From positions 620,001 to 684,000 of the forward strand of contig CBFHKO010000001.1 in assembly GCA_965656445.1 (NCBI GenBank): DNA of 64,000 bases, written 5' to 3'. The notes below the pieces were generated by a model. That model was not told the DNA's origin. It ran no database searches and saw only the letters and a program-made list of their open reading frames with translations. Below are positions 1-8,208 of the stretch, in pieces. A program made the position numbers and the translations under genes. The DNA is from JAHEJA01 sp965656445 (GTDB lineage Bacteria; Pseudomonadota; Alphaproteobacteria; Rhodobacterales; Rhodobacteraceae). Every line of letters starts with the position of its first letter. Position 1 is the first letter of the stretch.

Positions 1-2134
1 TTATAAAATCTTCTTCTGCAGAAACCTCGATGTAGTCATTCCCTTCACCAGGTCTAATTACATTCTCAGTGATCCAAATAGAATCAGTGAACGCCAGAGA
101 ATCATAATCAAGATCCACATAAGTGGCATCAATCCAATCATCTCCATCTGTACCGGATACAACGCCGTCAGAAGACCCTCCAATCAAATCATAGATCGAG
201 GCATTACTAAAAGTTAACGTTTCGTCATCGTCAAACAACAGAACTGCATCTGCATCCTCGTTCAGCGAGAATGTCATACCATCTGGCAAAGCTTCAAAAT
301 TTATGTTGCGGCCAGCGATGTAAAGCTGATCATGGTAGGTATCCCACCCCTTAACGGTCACATGACTTGCGCGGTCGAGCGATACGTTTTCTAGATGCAG
401 CTCGTCCTGATCCCAATCGTATTCTCCTAAATCAACGACGTGATCCGCACCTTTTAAGAGATCCGCATAAATTGTATCGCTACCATAACCAGCATCAATT
501 TCCGAGGTATGGCGGCCCGTATGAATTTCATCGTCCCCTTCGCCACCATCGATCACATTATTTCCACTGACACCGTATATAGTATCATCGCCGTCGCCTG
601 CGACAACTGTGTCACTGCCTTTTCCAGCGTTGATTTCATGATCTAACGAGGGATTATCTACTGTGATTAGATCATCACCATTTGTTCCGTTCAAGCTTTC
701 GTGGTATTCAGTTAGAAAATCGAAATCCGTTCCATCCAAAATTATGTAAACCCCATCCTCATAGCTCGATAGTTCAATGTGGTACGCATCTTCAATCACA
801 TCAACATTTAAACTTTCTAATAGGCCCAGCGTTACATTTTTCCCATTTAGTTGCAAAGTATCGTCTGTGGAAAACCCAGAAATGTAAATTCCTCCCCAAT
901 AACCATTTTCGAAAGTCACATTAATAATATCCGAGCCATCTTCTAAGTGTATATTTAAATTTTCTTCGGCAGACACTTCAACATAGTCATTACCTGTCCC
1001 AGGATTTACTTCATAGACAGTTGAAAACGTATCATAATCAAAGTCTACATACGTGGCATCGATCCAATCATCGCCATCTGTACCCGATAAAATTTGGTCG
1101 GAATAGGTTGCAAAAAGCTCATTCAACGAAACACTTTGAAACGTAATTGTGTCGTTTTCTCCAAATGAGAGGACGGCATCTCCATCATCGCTCGCTGACA
1201 ATGACATGCCTTGGGGTAAACTCAAATAATCAATATGTTCGCCCTCAATAAAAAGCAAATCAGCGAAGGTTTCGAAGTTTGAATTCCATCCTTTAACTGT
1301 CACGTGGCTGGCACGGTCCACGGAAGCGTTCTCTAAATGAAGCGTATCCTTGCCTGCACCCACATCAATAATATGATCTGCACCCTTTGACAGGTCAACA
1401 TAAACAACATCTCGTCCATATCCAGCATCGACTTCCGAAGTATGGCTTCCCGTATAAATTACGTCAGAACCATAACCACTCTCAATAAAATTGTTGCCAC
1501 TAATGCCGTATATGGTGTCATCACCATCGCCCGTGACAATAGTATCATTACCTTTTCCAGCATTTATTTTGTGATTTATAAACGAATACTCGGTTATGAT
1601 AAGATCATCACCATCAGAGCCATTCATTCCTTCATGATACTCTGTTAGGAAATCAAATTCTGAATTGTAGACAGTAACATCAAAAATCCCGCCAAAGATG
1701 AAAAAATATGTATAATCTTCACCTTCATAGACATTGATTTTCTTCTCATCCAGCAGCTCAAGAGTGATATTTTGCCCAGAAAATTGCAAAGTATCGTCAT
1801 CAGAAAAACCAAAAATTTTTATGAAATCATGATATCCGACATTAATAACATCAGAACCCTCACCTAAGTTGACATTGAAACTACTGCCATCTCCTTTAAG
1901 CAATTCAATATAATCATTCCCAGCGCCTGGATTGATATCATCAACAGTTTCTAGTGTGTCACCGTTAGCATCGATAAAAGTAGTATCTATCCAATCATCA
2001 CCGCTGGTACCTTCTAAAATCCAGTTCCCGCCAACTTCTGCGGATAACGGATAATCACGTAGGTCAGCAGCGTACAAACCAGATTGGAAATATTTCTCGG
2101 TTTCTAATTCATTGGTTTCAAATAAACTGGTCAT
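1..2134 (-). CDS. Large RTX-type repeat protein, N-terminal part (truncated by window edge)
   Basis: The minus-strand reading frame is open from an ATG at 2134 to position 1 with no stop, giving at least 711 residues; the C-terminus lies outside the window. An AAGGAT ribosome-binding site sits about 7 bases before the ATG. There is no N-terminal signal peptide, as expected for type I secretion, whose signal is C-terminal. Glycine- and aspartate-rich calcium-binding nonapeptides are visible, for example GDGDDTIYG and GYGSDVIYT. The protein is built from units of about 310 residues: the block GTDGDDWIDATYVD recurs three times at near-constant spacing. Each unit has an entry block, a beta-rich block with FDFLTEYHE, an RTX cluster, and a DRASHVTVKGW block. 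It is strongly acidic. An exported adhesin or matrix protein is more likely than a toxin, because no enzymatic domain is visible, but the function is inferred. Confidence 0.85.
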   Translation of the reverse strand, partial: MTSLFETNELETEKYFQSGLYAADLRDYPLSAEVGGNWILEGTSGDDWIDTTFIDANGDTLETVDDINPGAGNDYIELLKGDGSSFNVNLGEGSDVINVGYHDFIKIFGFSDDDTLQFSGQNITLELLDEKKINVYEGEDYTYFFIFGGIFDVTVYNSEFDFLTEYHEGMNGSDGDDLIITEYSFINHKINAGKGNDTIVTGDGDDTIYGISGNNFIESGYGSDVIYTGSHTSEVDAGYGRDVVYVDLSKGADHIIDVGAGKDTLHLENASVDRASHVTVKGWNSNFETFADLLFIEGEHIDYLSLPQGMSLSASDDGDAVLSFGENDTITFQSVSLNELFATYSDQILSGTDGDDWIDATYVDFDYDTFSTVYEVNPGTGNDYVEVSAEENLNIHLEDGSDIINVTFENGYWGGIYISGFSTDDTLQLNGKNVTLGLLESLNVDVIEDAYHIELSSYEDGVYIILDGTDFDFLTEYHESLNGTNGDDLITVDNPSLDHEINAGKGSDTVVAGDGDDTIYGVSGNNVIDGGEGDDEIHTGRHTSEIDAGYGSDTIYADLLKGADHVVDLGEYDWDQDELHLENVSLDRASHVTVKGWDTYHDQLYIAGRNINFEALPDGMTFSLNEDADAVLLFDDDETLTFSNASIYDLIGGSSDGVVSGTDGDDWIDATYVDLDYDSLAFTDSIWITENVIRPGEGNDYIEVSAEEDFI
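126..2011 (-). repeat. Long-period tandem repeat (about 927-930 bp) inside the RTX gene
   Basis: The coding block for GDDWID recurs with the shared string ccaatcatc/ca at 1991, 1064 and 134, so the periods are 927 and 930 bp (309 and 310 residues). Other elements recur in the same phase: the HTSE(V/I)DAGYG block, the HLEN.S.DRASHVTVKGW block, and the FDFLTEYHE block. The third unit continues past the left edge. The copies are diverged at the DNA level but keep spacing and order, pointing to old duplication under structural constraint. Confidence 0.8.
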
Positions 2135-2158
2135 AACAACTATCCTTAGCACTTATGT

Positions 2159-2168
2159 CCCTTAAGGG
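2159..2168. promoter_or_regulatory. Perfect palindrome CCCTTAAGGG upstream of the RTX gene
   Basis: A 10-base perfect palindrome lies between an AT-rich promoter-like stretch (TATACTATAG on the minus strand, around 2180-2190) and the RTX ribosome-binding site. It could be an operator or a short leader hairpin. No regulator is identified, and a palindrome this short can arise by chance. Confidence 0.25.
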
Positions 2169-2231
2169 TATCAGATTCTACCTATAGTATATACGACATA
2201 CCCAAAGACAGTTTTTTTCCAGATTGGAAAC

Positions 2232-2262
2232 AAAAAACCCCGCACGAGGCGGGGTCTTTGTT
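2232..2262 (-). terminator. Rho-independent terminator after ftsH
   Basis: Read on the minus strand, CCCCGC pairs with GCGGGG around a 5-base loop and is followed by TTTTTTG. It lies about 20 bases after the ftsH stop codon and between ftsH and the RTX promoter, so the two genes are separate transcription units. The other strand has a weaker T-rich flank (TCTTTGTT). Confidence 0.8.
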
Positions 2263-2281
2263 GTAAGCTTTAAAAGTTTGT

Positions 2282-4186
2282 TTAGGTCGTTTCCGGCGCC
2301 AGATCTGGATCTCCGGACGGCTTGGCCTTGGGTTTCGCCTTCGGGACCGCTGTTAAAGATGGGCTGCTGCCTTCGTCGTCGTCTTTTCCCTCTTTGGGCG
2401 GTTGGCCGTTCATGACGCGTTTGATTTCTTCGCCAGTCAGGGTTTCATATTCCAACAGACCTTGGGCCAAACGTTCCCATTCCTCTTGCTTTTCGGTCAA
2501 GATTTCATAGGCCCGATCATATCCTCGTTGAACAAAACCTTTCACCTCATCCTCGATAAGCTCTTTGGTGCTTGCGGACACTGACAACCCTGCTGTGTTG
2601 CCAGAATAGCCCTCATGCGCTTCGGAATAGTCGATGTTGCCAACCTTGTCGGACATACCCCAACGGAGCACCATGGCGCGCGCAAGCCCAGAGGCCTGTT
2701 GAATGTCACCCGCAGGACCGTTTGAGACATTCTCTTCGCCATACTTGATGATTTCAGCGGCCTTGCCAGCCATTGTCATCGCAAGTTTTTCTTCACACTC
2801 AGATTTGTGCCAATTCAAGCGATCAATCTCTGGCAAAGACACAACCATGCCCAGCGCACCACCGCGTGGAATGATCGTGGCTTTGTAAACAGGATCACAT
2901 TGTGGCAGGGTAAGACCGACCACCGCATGTCCTGCTTCGTGATAGGCAGTCTTTTCTTTTTGATCGTCCGTCAACACCATTGAGCGGCGTTCTGCGCCCA
3001 TCATGACTTTGTCTTTGGCATTTTCGAAATCGGTCATCATGACGACTGAGCGACCCACGCGCGCGGCCATTAGTGCCGCTTCGTTCACGAGGTTCGCAAG
3101 ATCCGCACCTGAAAAACCAGGTGTGCCGCGCGCGATAAGCCGTAGATCCACATCAGGGCCAAGCGGTGTTTTGCGCGCATGCACGTTCAGGATTTTCTCA
3201 CGACCTTTGATGTCTGGGTTCGGCACCGTCACCTGACGGTCAAAACGACCTGGACGCAACAAAGCAGGGTCCAAAACATCACGACGGTTTGTCGCCGCCA
3301 AGATGATCACACCTTCGTTTGCTTCAAAGCCATCCATTTCAACCAAAAGCTGGTTCAAGGTCTGTTCACGCTCATCGTTTCCGCCGCCGTATCCGGCACC
3401 ACGGTTGCGGCCAACCGCATCGATTTCGTCGATAAACACGATACAAGGCGCGTTCTTTTTGGCTTGTTCAAACATGTCGCGCACACGAGAGGCACCGACA
3501 CCGACGAACATTTCCACAAAGTCAGATCCAGAAATCGTAAAGAAAGGCACGCCTGCTTCGCCTGCAATCGCACGCGCGAGCAATGTTTTACCTGTACCGG
3601 GAGGTCCCACCAACAGCGCACCTTTTGGAATTTGACCACCGAGACGGCTGAATTTCTGGGGATGACGCAAAAATTCAACGATTTCTTCGAGCTCTTCTTT
3701 GGCTTCGTCGATACCTGCAACATCGTCAAAGGTGACGCGGCCTTGTTTTTCAGTCAGCAGCTTGGCACGGCTTTTGCCAAAGCCCATAGCCCCGCCTTTT
3801 CCACCACCTTGCATCCGGTTCATGAAGAAAATCCAAACACCGATGAGCAAAATGAACGGGAAGAGGGTCATCAAGAATGACTGCAATCCTGATTGCTGTT
3901 GCTTTTCGGCTTTGACCGCAACGCCATTGGCCAACAAGAGCTGTGTCACATCAGCATCGAGAGGACGCACAGTGACATATTGCTTGCCGTCGGAATGAAC
4001 GAATGTGACATTCTCGCCGTCGATCGTCGCTGAGGACACATCTCCATTTGTCACAAAGGCGACGAAGTCCGAATAGCTTGTACTACGACTTTGAACCGTG
4101 GTGGCGCCTGTGCTGAACAAATTGAACAGTACAACTACCAAAAGGAACAAGACGACCCAAAAGGCGATATTACGATTGTTGCCCAA
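2282..4186 (-). CDS. ftsH: ATP-dependent zinc metalloprotease FtsH
   Basis: FtsH is a membrane-anchored AAA+ protease that degrades misfolded membrane proteins and short-lived regulators. I start it at the TTG at 4186, giving 634 residues that begin with the NNRNIAFWVVLF segment; AGGAGA lies 8 bases upstream. An ATG at 4225 in the same frame would add 13 residues that look unrelated to the family. Two membrane segments flank a periplasmic domain (about residues 8-120). Walker A GPPGTGKT is at 194-201, then Walker B and the second region of homology, and the zinc site HEAGH is at 416-420. The C-terminal tail is charged and Pro/Ala-rich. It follows tilS with a 78-base gap holding a promoter-like sequence, so it may be transcribed alone as well as from the upstream operon. 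Confidence 0.97.
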   Translation of the reverse strand: MGNNRNIAFWVVLFLLVVVLFNLFSTGATTVQSRSTSYSDFVAFVTNGDVSSATIDGENVTFVHSDGKQYVTVRPLDADVTQLLLANGVAVKAEKQQQSGLQSFLMTLFPFILLIGVWIFFMNRMQGGGKGGAMGFGKSRAKLLTEKQGRVTFDDVAGIDEAKEELEEIVEFLRHPQKFSRLGGQIPKGALLVGPPGTGKTLLARAIAGEAGVPFFTISGSDFVEMFVGVGASRVRDMFEQAKKNAPCIVFIDEIDAVGRNRGAGYGGGNDEREQTLNQLLVEMDGFEANEGVIILAATNRRDVLDPALLRPGRFDRQVTVPNPDIKGREKILNVHARKTPLGPDVDLRLIARGTPGFSGADLANLVNEAALMAARVGRSVVMMTDFENAKDKVMMGAERRSMVLTDDQKEKTAYHEAGHAVVGLTLPQCDPVYKATIIPRGGALGMVVSLPEIDRLNWHKSECEEKLAMTMAGKAAEIIKYGEENVSNGPAGDIQQASGLARAMVLRWGMSDKVGNIDYSEAHEGYSGNTAGLSVSASTKELIEDEVKGFVQRGYDRAYEILTEKQEEWERLAQGLLEYETLTGEEIKRVMNGQPPKEGKDDDEGSSPSLTAVPKAKPKAKPSGDPDLAPETT

Positions 4187-4240
4187 GGAAACTCTCCTGA
4201 AATAAGATTTAACCGCGTGTAACACACAGTCATTTTAAGT

Positions 4241-4268
4241 TAAATAGACATCCCGTCCCAAGGTTCAA
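4241..4268 (-). promoter_or_regulatory. Candidate ftsH promoter
   Basis: On the minus strand TTGAAC (4268-4263) and TATTTA (4246-4241) are separated by 16 bases and lie 55-80 bases before the TTG start of ftsH. The -35 box overlaps the tilS stop codon. The elements resemble a housekeeping promoter and, loosely, a heat-shock (RpoH) promoter, which would fit the known heat induction of ftsH in other bacteria. This is a pattern match only. Confidence 0.4.
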
Positions 4269-5518
4269 TGCCTGAGGTGCGAAACAAAGATATCTTGGCC
4301 ACAAATTGTCGCGCCTTTTTGTGAAGTTGGCTCCAAACTGGGGACAGATTTCAATTCATTGCCCTCAAAGATAGCAGGTTGCACGATCAGAGTCCTATGC
4401 GGAATCAGTTTTCGGGTGGATTTATCCAACGTCACGGCCATTTCAGGCCCCAAAGCACGGATGACTTCAGTCGGGCCACAAGCAATAGACCATCTTTTAT
4501 CGAAATGGCTGTGCGCCTCGAGCGATTTAATCGCCTCATATTCCCGCGTGACCCTCAAATTGCCTTTGTGTTGAAAGACAACAGTGCCAGCGACATTCAC
4601 CGCTTTGCCGTGCTCTACAACCTGACGCGCGGTTTCTAGCGCTGAAAACCGTGGTTTGTATGTGTTTGAGCCAACCCAAGAAATTGCCTGTGCCAAGAGG
4701 CGAAATTGAATGTCATCGGGGGCCGTTTGAAAAATGTGAGGGTCAACAATCACATCCCCATATTCAATGCTAACTGATGTCTTAGCCAACTCTCTGGTAT
4801 AATGATCTAATGCGTGCTGAGCGCGCCGCATACGATCAGCCGTTTTGACTATTATCTGAGACGTAATGCCGTAGTCATGCAGCTGCGGAATGAGGCGTCG
4901 CATTTGAACGCGATCAAAAGCCTCGTTATCGTTTGAAGGATCGTCAATCCATGTTTGACCCTGCTGATTAAGGTAGTCCCGCAAAACCGAGCGTTCGACT
5001 GTTAGGTTCGGTCGCAACAGGTTCCAATCCCTATTTTCACCTTGCATGTCTCGATGATTGCTCATGCCTGACAAGCCATCGACACCCGAGCCTCGTTTGA
5101 GCCTGAGAAGAACTGTTTCGACCTGATCGTCATAAGTATGTCCTGTAACCACATGTTTGATCTCGCCACGCCAAGCATCAATCAGCTGATACCGTGCTGT
5201 TCGAGCTTGGGCTTGGATATTGGATGAGACGCCGTCGTGAGACCAAACCATGACGGAACACGGCACGCCTAAGTCTTTGGCGGTTTGGACAACCCACTTG
5301 GCCTCGGCACTGCTTTGATCGCGCAGAGCATGGTCAATTACCACTGCTCGACAATCGATCCCAAGGTCACGACACCACTGGGCTGTTAGGAATAACGTGG
5401 CAAGGCTATCACTGCCCCCTGAGACAGCAACACCAATGCAATCTGGGAAACCTTCTGAAAAACAGGCGCGCATAGATTGGTCAAAATGCGATGCCAGTTG
5501 ATCGAGTGTTACAGACAC
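4265..5518 (-). CDS. tilS: tRNA(Ile)-lysidine synthase TilS
   Basis: TilS attaches lysine to C34 of the tRNA(Ile) with anticodon CAU, using ATP, so that it reads AUA as isoleucine. The N-terminal PP-loop motif SGGSDS is near residue 35, and the conserved GHTYDDQVETVLLRL and GVDGLSGM segments follow, giving 417 residues in total. The C-terminal part is divergent, as usual in this family. The start overlaps the end of cpoB by 10 bases, indicating translational coupling. tilS between cpoB and ftsH is the common alphaproteobacterial order. Confidence 0.95.
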   Translation of the reverse strand: MSVTLDQLASHFDQSMRACFSEGFPDCIGVAVSGGSDSLATLFLTAQWCRDLGIDCRAVVIDHALRDQSSAEAKWVVQTAKDLGVPCSVMVWSHDGVSSNIQAQARTARYQLIDAWRGEIKHVVTGHTYDDQVETVLLRLKRGSGVDGLSGMSNHRDMQGENRDWNLLRPNLTVERSVLRDYLNQQGQTWIDDPSNDNEAFDRVQMRRLIPQLHDYGITSQIIVKTADRMRRAQHALDHYTRELAKTSVSIEYGDVIVDPHIFQTAPDDIQFRLLAQAISWVGSNTYKPRFSALETARQVVEHGKAVNVAGTVVFQHKGNLRVTREYEAIKSLEAHSHFDKRWSIACGPTEVIRALGPEMAVTLDKSTRKLIPHRTLIVQPAIFEGNELKSVPSLEPTSQKGATICGQDIFVSHLRH

Positions 5519-6321
5519 GACAGAGTGCTGAGCTCTTGTTTTGCAGATTGGACAAATTCCGAGCTTGGGAATCTGATTTCAACTTGAGACAGGATTTGGC
5601 ATCCCTCATCTGATTTCCCCAATTGCCCCAAAGTTTTCCCCAATTGGAACAAGGCTTCAGGCGCGACATTGGATGTTGGGTAATTGCTAAAGCTATCCAA
5701 AAATGATGTTGCTGCTTGGCGTAAGTCAGCAGCCAATACTAAGGCTTTACCACGCTCTAAATGCGCGGACGCACTTAGGGGGCTGCTTGGGTAATTTTGA
5801 TTAAAGCGCGCAAATAACTCGGCCGCCTGCTGATAATTGCCATCAGTGACGGCTGCCATGGCGAAATCAAAATCAGCGCGCTCACCGACGGCAAGTTCAG
5901 CTCCTTGTGCTGAGGGCGTGTCCTCCATAGGCGGTGACATAACACCACCCAGCGTCGTTGTTTGCCCAAGGGATGACACATCCCCACCTTCAAGTTCGAC
6001 CAACCTAAATTCGAGATCGCCGATACGGTTTGTGCCGTCTTTGACAATTTGGTTTATTTTGAAATCCAGTCGTTCAATCAACCCTGTCAAGCGTTGCAAT
6101 TCGCTTTCAATTGAATTGATCCGATCCAACGCAGACCCACCCGAGACCGTCGCAGAGGGTGCCGACGTCGTGGATAGTTCGCGTTTAAGCCGCTGAACAT
6201 CCACAAACAAAAGGGATAAGTCCTGTCGCACATCCGCAAGGGTTTTGTCCCTGTCTTGTGCATGCACAACAGGAGCCATGACAAGGAAGGCACAAAAAAA
6301 TGCTGCGACAGTCTTTATCAT
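5509..6321 (-). CDS. cpoB: Tol-Pal system protein CpoB (YbgF), TPR domain
   Basis: CpoB is a periplasmic protein that links the Tol-Pal machine to peptidoglycan synthesis during outer-membrane constriction. The 270 residues begin with a signal peptide (about 1-21, ending VVHAQ). A coiled-coil segment follows (about 25-90), then a Pro/Gly/Ser-rich linker. Three C-terminal TPR repeats span about 150-265, including DFAMAAVTDGNYQQAAELF and LGKTLGQLGKSDEGC. The start is one base after the pal stop codon. Confidence 0.93.
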   Translation of the reverse strand: MIKTVAAFFCAFLVMAPVVHAQDRDKTLADVRQDLSLLFVDVQRLKRELSTTSAPSATVSGGSALDRINSIESELQRLTGLIERLDFKINQIVKDGTNRIGDLEFRLVELEGGDVSSLGQTTTLGGVMSPPMEDTPSAQGAELAVGERADFDFAMAAVTDGNYQQAAELFARFNQNYPSSPLSASAHLERGKALVLAADLRQAATSFLDSFSNYPTSNVAPEALFQLGKTLGQLGKSDEGCQILSQVEIRFPSSEFVQSAKQELSTLSCL

Positions 6322-6322
6322 C

Positions 6323-6835
6323 TTAGAACCCTAGGTTTTTCAACACGGTTACCGCACGACGGTTTTGCGCGTAGCAGGATTCTTGGGAACAGATTTCGAT
6401 AGGACGCTCTTTCCCAAAGCTTACAGTTTGAATGCGGCCTGCATCAATCCCGATAGCTGTTAAGTATTCTTTGACAGAATTTGCCCGACGCGCACCCAAA
6501 GCAAGGTTGTATTCCCGCGTGCCTTGCTCATCTGCATGGCCTTCAATGACAACTTGATAATCTGGATTTGCAGCAAGCCATTCTGCTTGACCGTCCAAAA
6601 CCATTTGGCCTTGCTGATTTACAGATGACTGATCAACTGTGAACAACACCCGATCCCCAATGGTTTGCTGGAAATATGCAGGGGACTTGGGATCTTGGGC
6701 ACCTATAGCATCAGAGGGCTGAAGAGTGACGCTCTCTCCGCCGCCCGCGCCCAAATTATTGTCCGGTTTGAAATTGCTACACGCGGCCAAAGCAACCAGC
6801 GACGCAATCATGCATGCTCTTTGAATTTGTTTCAT
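6323..6835 (-). CDS. pal: Peptidoglycan-associated lipoprotein Pal
   Basis: Pal is an outer-membrane lipoprotein that binds peptidoglycan and TolB. I choose the ATG at 6835, giving 170 residues, because GAGG lies about 8 bases upstream and the protein then starts with a clean lipoprotein signal ending in the lipobox LAAC. A longer open frame to 6922 exists but overlaps tolB and has no family support. The OmpA-like domain spans about 60-170 and has the peptidoglycan-binding pattern GHADEQGTREYNLALGARRA and a final NRRAV. The gene follows tolB by 65 bases. Confidence 0.96.
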   Translation of the reverse strand: MKQIQRACMIASLVALAACSNFKPDNNLGAGGGESVTLQPSDAIGAQDPKSPAYFQQTIGDRVLFTVDQSSVNQQGQMVLDGQAEWLAANPDYQVVIEGHADEQGTREYNLALGARRANSVKEYLTAIGIDAGRIQTVSFGKERPIEICSQESCYAQNRRAVTVLKNLGF

Positions 6836-6900
6836 TTTTTGCCTCATTTTGTTTTTTGTTAACACTATCACATTTTTAACCAACTGGGAATGCACTGTCA

Positions 6901-8208
6901 TCACCGACCAAGGGGCGACCATGCTGGATCAGACGCACCTCCGGGGGTGCGCACCTGTTTGAGGTTTCGACCAGATATATCGACTGAATAAAGGCTCGCC
7001 GCACCCGAGGTGCCTTGGGTTTCTCGTGTGAACATGATGACCCGTCCGTTTGGCGACCACGTTGGACCCTCATCCAAAAACGAGGCCGTCAATAGCCGCT
7101 CTTCTGAGCCATCGACACGCATCACACCGATATGAAACCGTCCTTTGTTTTGTTTGGTAAAGGCGATCATATCACCGCGCGGTGACCACACGGGCGTCCC
7201 ATAGCGACCCTGACCAAAACTTATCCGTTGCGGAGCATCCCCATTTGCCGACATGACATAGAGTTGCTGGGTTCCTGAGCGGTCACTTTCAAACACAATA
7301 CGCGATCCATCTGGTGAAAAGCTCGGCGCCGTTTCAATTGATGGCGCATTCGTCAATCGACGGGTCTCGCCACTGAGCAATGACATCGCATAGATATCTG
7401 TATTGCCACCCTGCTCTAAGGAATAGACAACTGTATTCCCATCAGGTGAAAAGCGAGGCGCAAAGCTCATTGTGCCTTCGCTATTTTGCAACACGCGACG
7501 GTTAGCAGATCCAACATCCAAAAGGTAGATGCGGGGGAAACCTGTTTCATAGCTCGTGTATAGCACGCGATCCCCTGTGGGCGAAAACCTTGGTGCCAAG
7601 ACGATATCGTTTGATCCCGTGAGGTACTGAACATTGGCCCCATCGTAATCCATGATAGCCAATTGCTTGCGACGCGCAGCTTTGGACCCTGTTTCGGCGA
7701 CAAACACAACACGGCTGTCAAAATAAGCCCCTTCGCCTGTGATGCGGCTATAGACTACATCCGCCACTTTGTGGGCAATACGGCGCCATCCATCGCGCGT
7801 TCCGCTGAGGCGCAACCCTGATCCAAGCTCTTGGTTTGCGAAGACATCATAGAGACGGAATTTTACTGTGACTGTGTCCCCCTCAACACTCACTGCACCA
7901 CTGATGAGCGCTTGGGTGTTGATCGCCTTCCAATCAGAATATTGGATGGGCGATGAAAAGGACGTGATTTGGGAAATAAAGGCGCTTTGTGGGATTTGGC
8001 GAAACAAGCCTGTTCCAGTCAAATCCGCAGAAATCACCTCGGCCAATTGATTGGAGAACTCAACAGCGCCCGTCGTTTCAGGAATAAAGGCAGGCGCTGC
8101 AAATGGGATTGGCTCGATAACGCCGTCAGTAATTTCAATCCGAAGAGGTTGCGCAAGGGCCGTACCAGCCATGACCAGCCATGCTATGACGGTTAATAAA
8201 TGTTTCAT
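6901..8208 (-). CDS. tolB: Tol-Pal translocation protein TolB
   Basis: TolB is the periplasmic beta-propeller that contacts Pal and TolA. The 435 residues start with a signal peptide cleaved after GTALA (about residue 19). An N-terminal mixed domain spans to about 165. The six-bladed propeller follows, with repeated motifs such as PRFSPTGDRVLYTSY, PRFSPDGNTVVYSL, PSFSPDGSRIVFES and PAWSPLG. The first base of its ATG overlaps the last base of the tolA stop. The length is normal for the family. Confidence 0.97.
   Translation of the reverse strand: MKHLLTVIAWLVMAGTALAQPLRIEITDGVIEPIPFAAPAFIPETTGAVEFSNQLAEVISADLTGTGLFRQIPQSAFISQITSFSSPIQYSDWKAINTQALISGAVSVEGDTVTVKFRLYDVFANQELGSGLRLSGTRDGWRRIAHKVADVVYSRITGEGAYFDSRVVFVAETGSKAARRKQLAIMDYDGANVQYLTGSNDIVLAPRFSPTGDRVLYTSYETGFPRIYLLDVGSANRRVLQNSEGTMSFAPRFSPDGNTVVYSLEQGGNTDIYAMSLLSGETRRLTNAPSIETAPSFSPDGSRIVFESDRSGTQQLYVMSANGDAPQRISFGQGRYGTPVWSPRGDMIAFTKQNKGRFHIGVMRVDGSEERLLTASFLDEGPTWSPNGRVIMFTRETQGTSGAASLYSVDISGRNLKQVRTPGGASDPAWSPLGR

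Noticed and set aside
1..2134. RTX protein as a pore-forming toxin
   Set aside because: No hydrophobic pore domain, lipase, protease or acylation region is visible in the first 711 residues, and no activator acyltransferase gene is next to it. Structural or adhesive function is the safer reading.
3179..3880. 233-codon plus-strand open frame opposite ftsH
   Set aside because: It is the antisense shadow of the strongly conserved FtsH AAA and membrane region; its own sequence has no family features.
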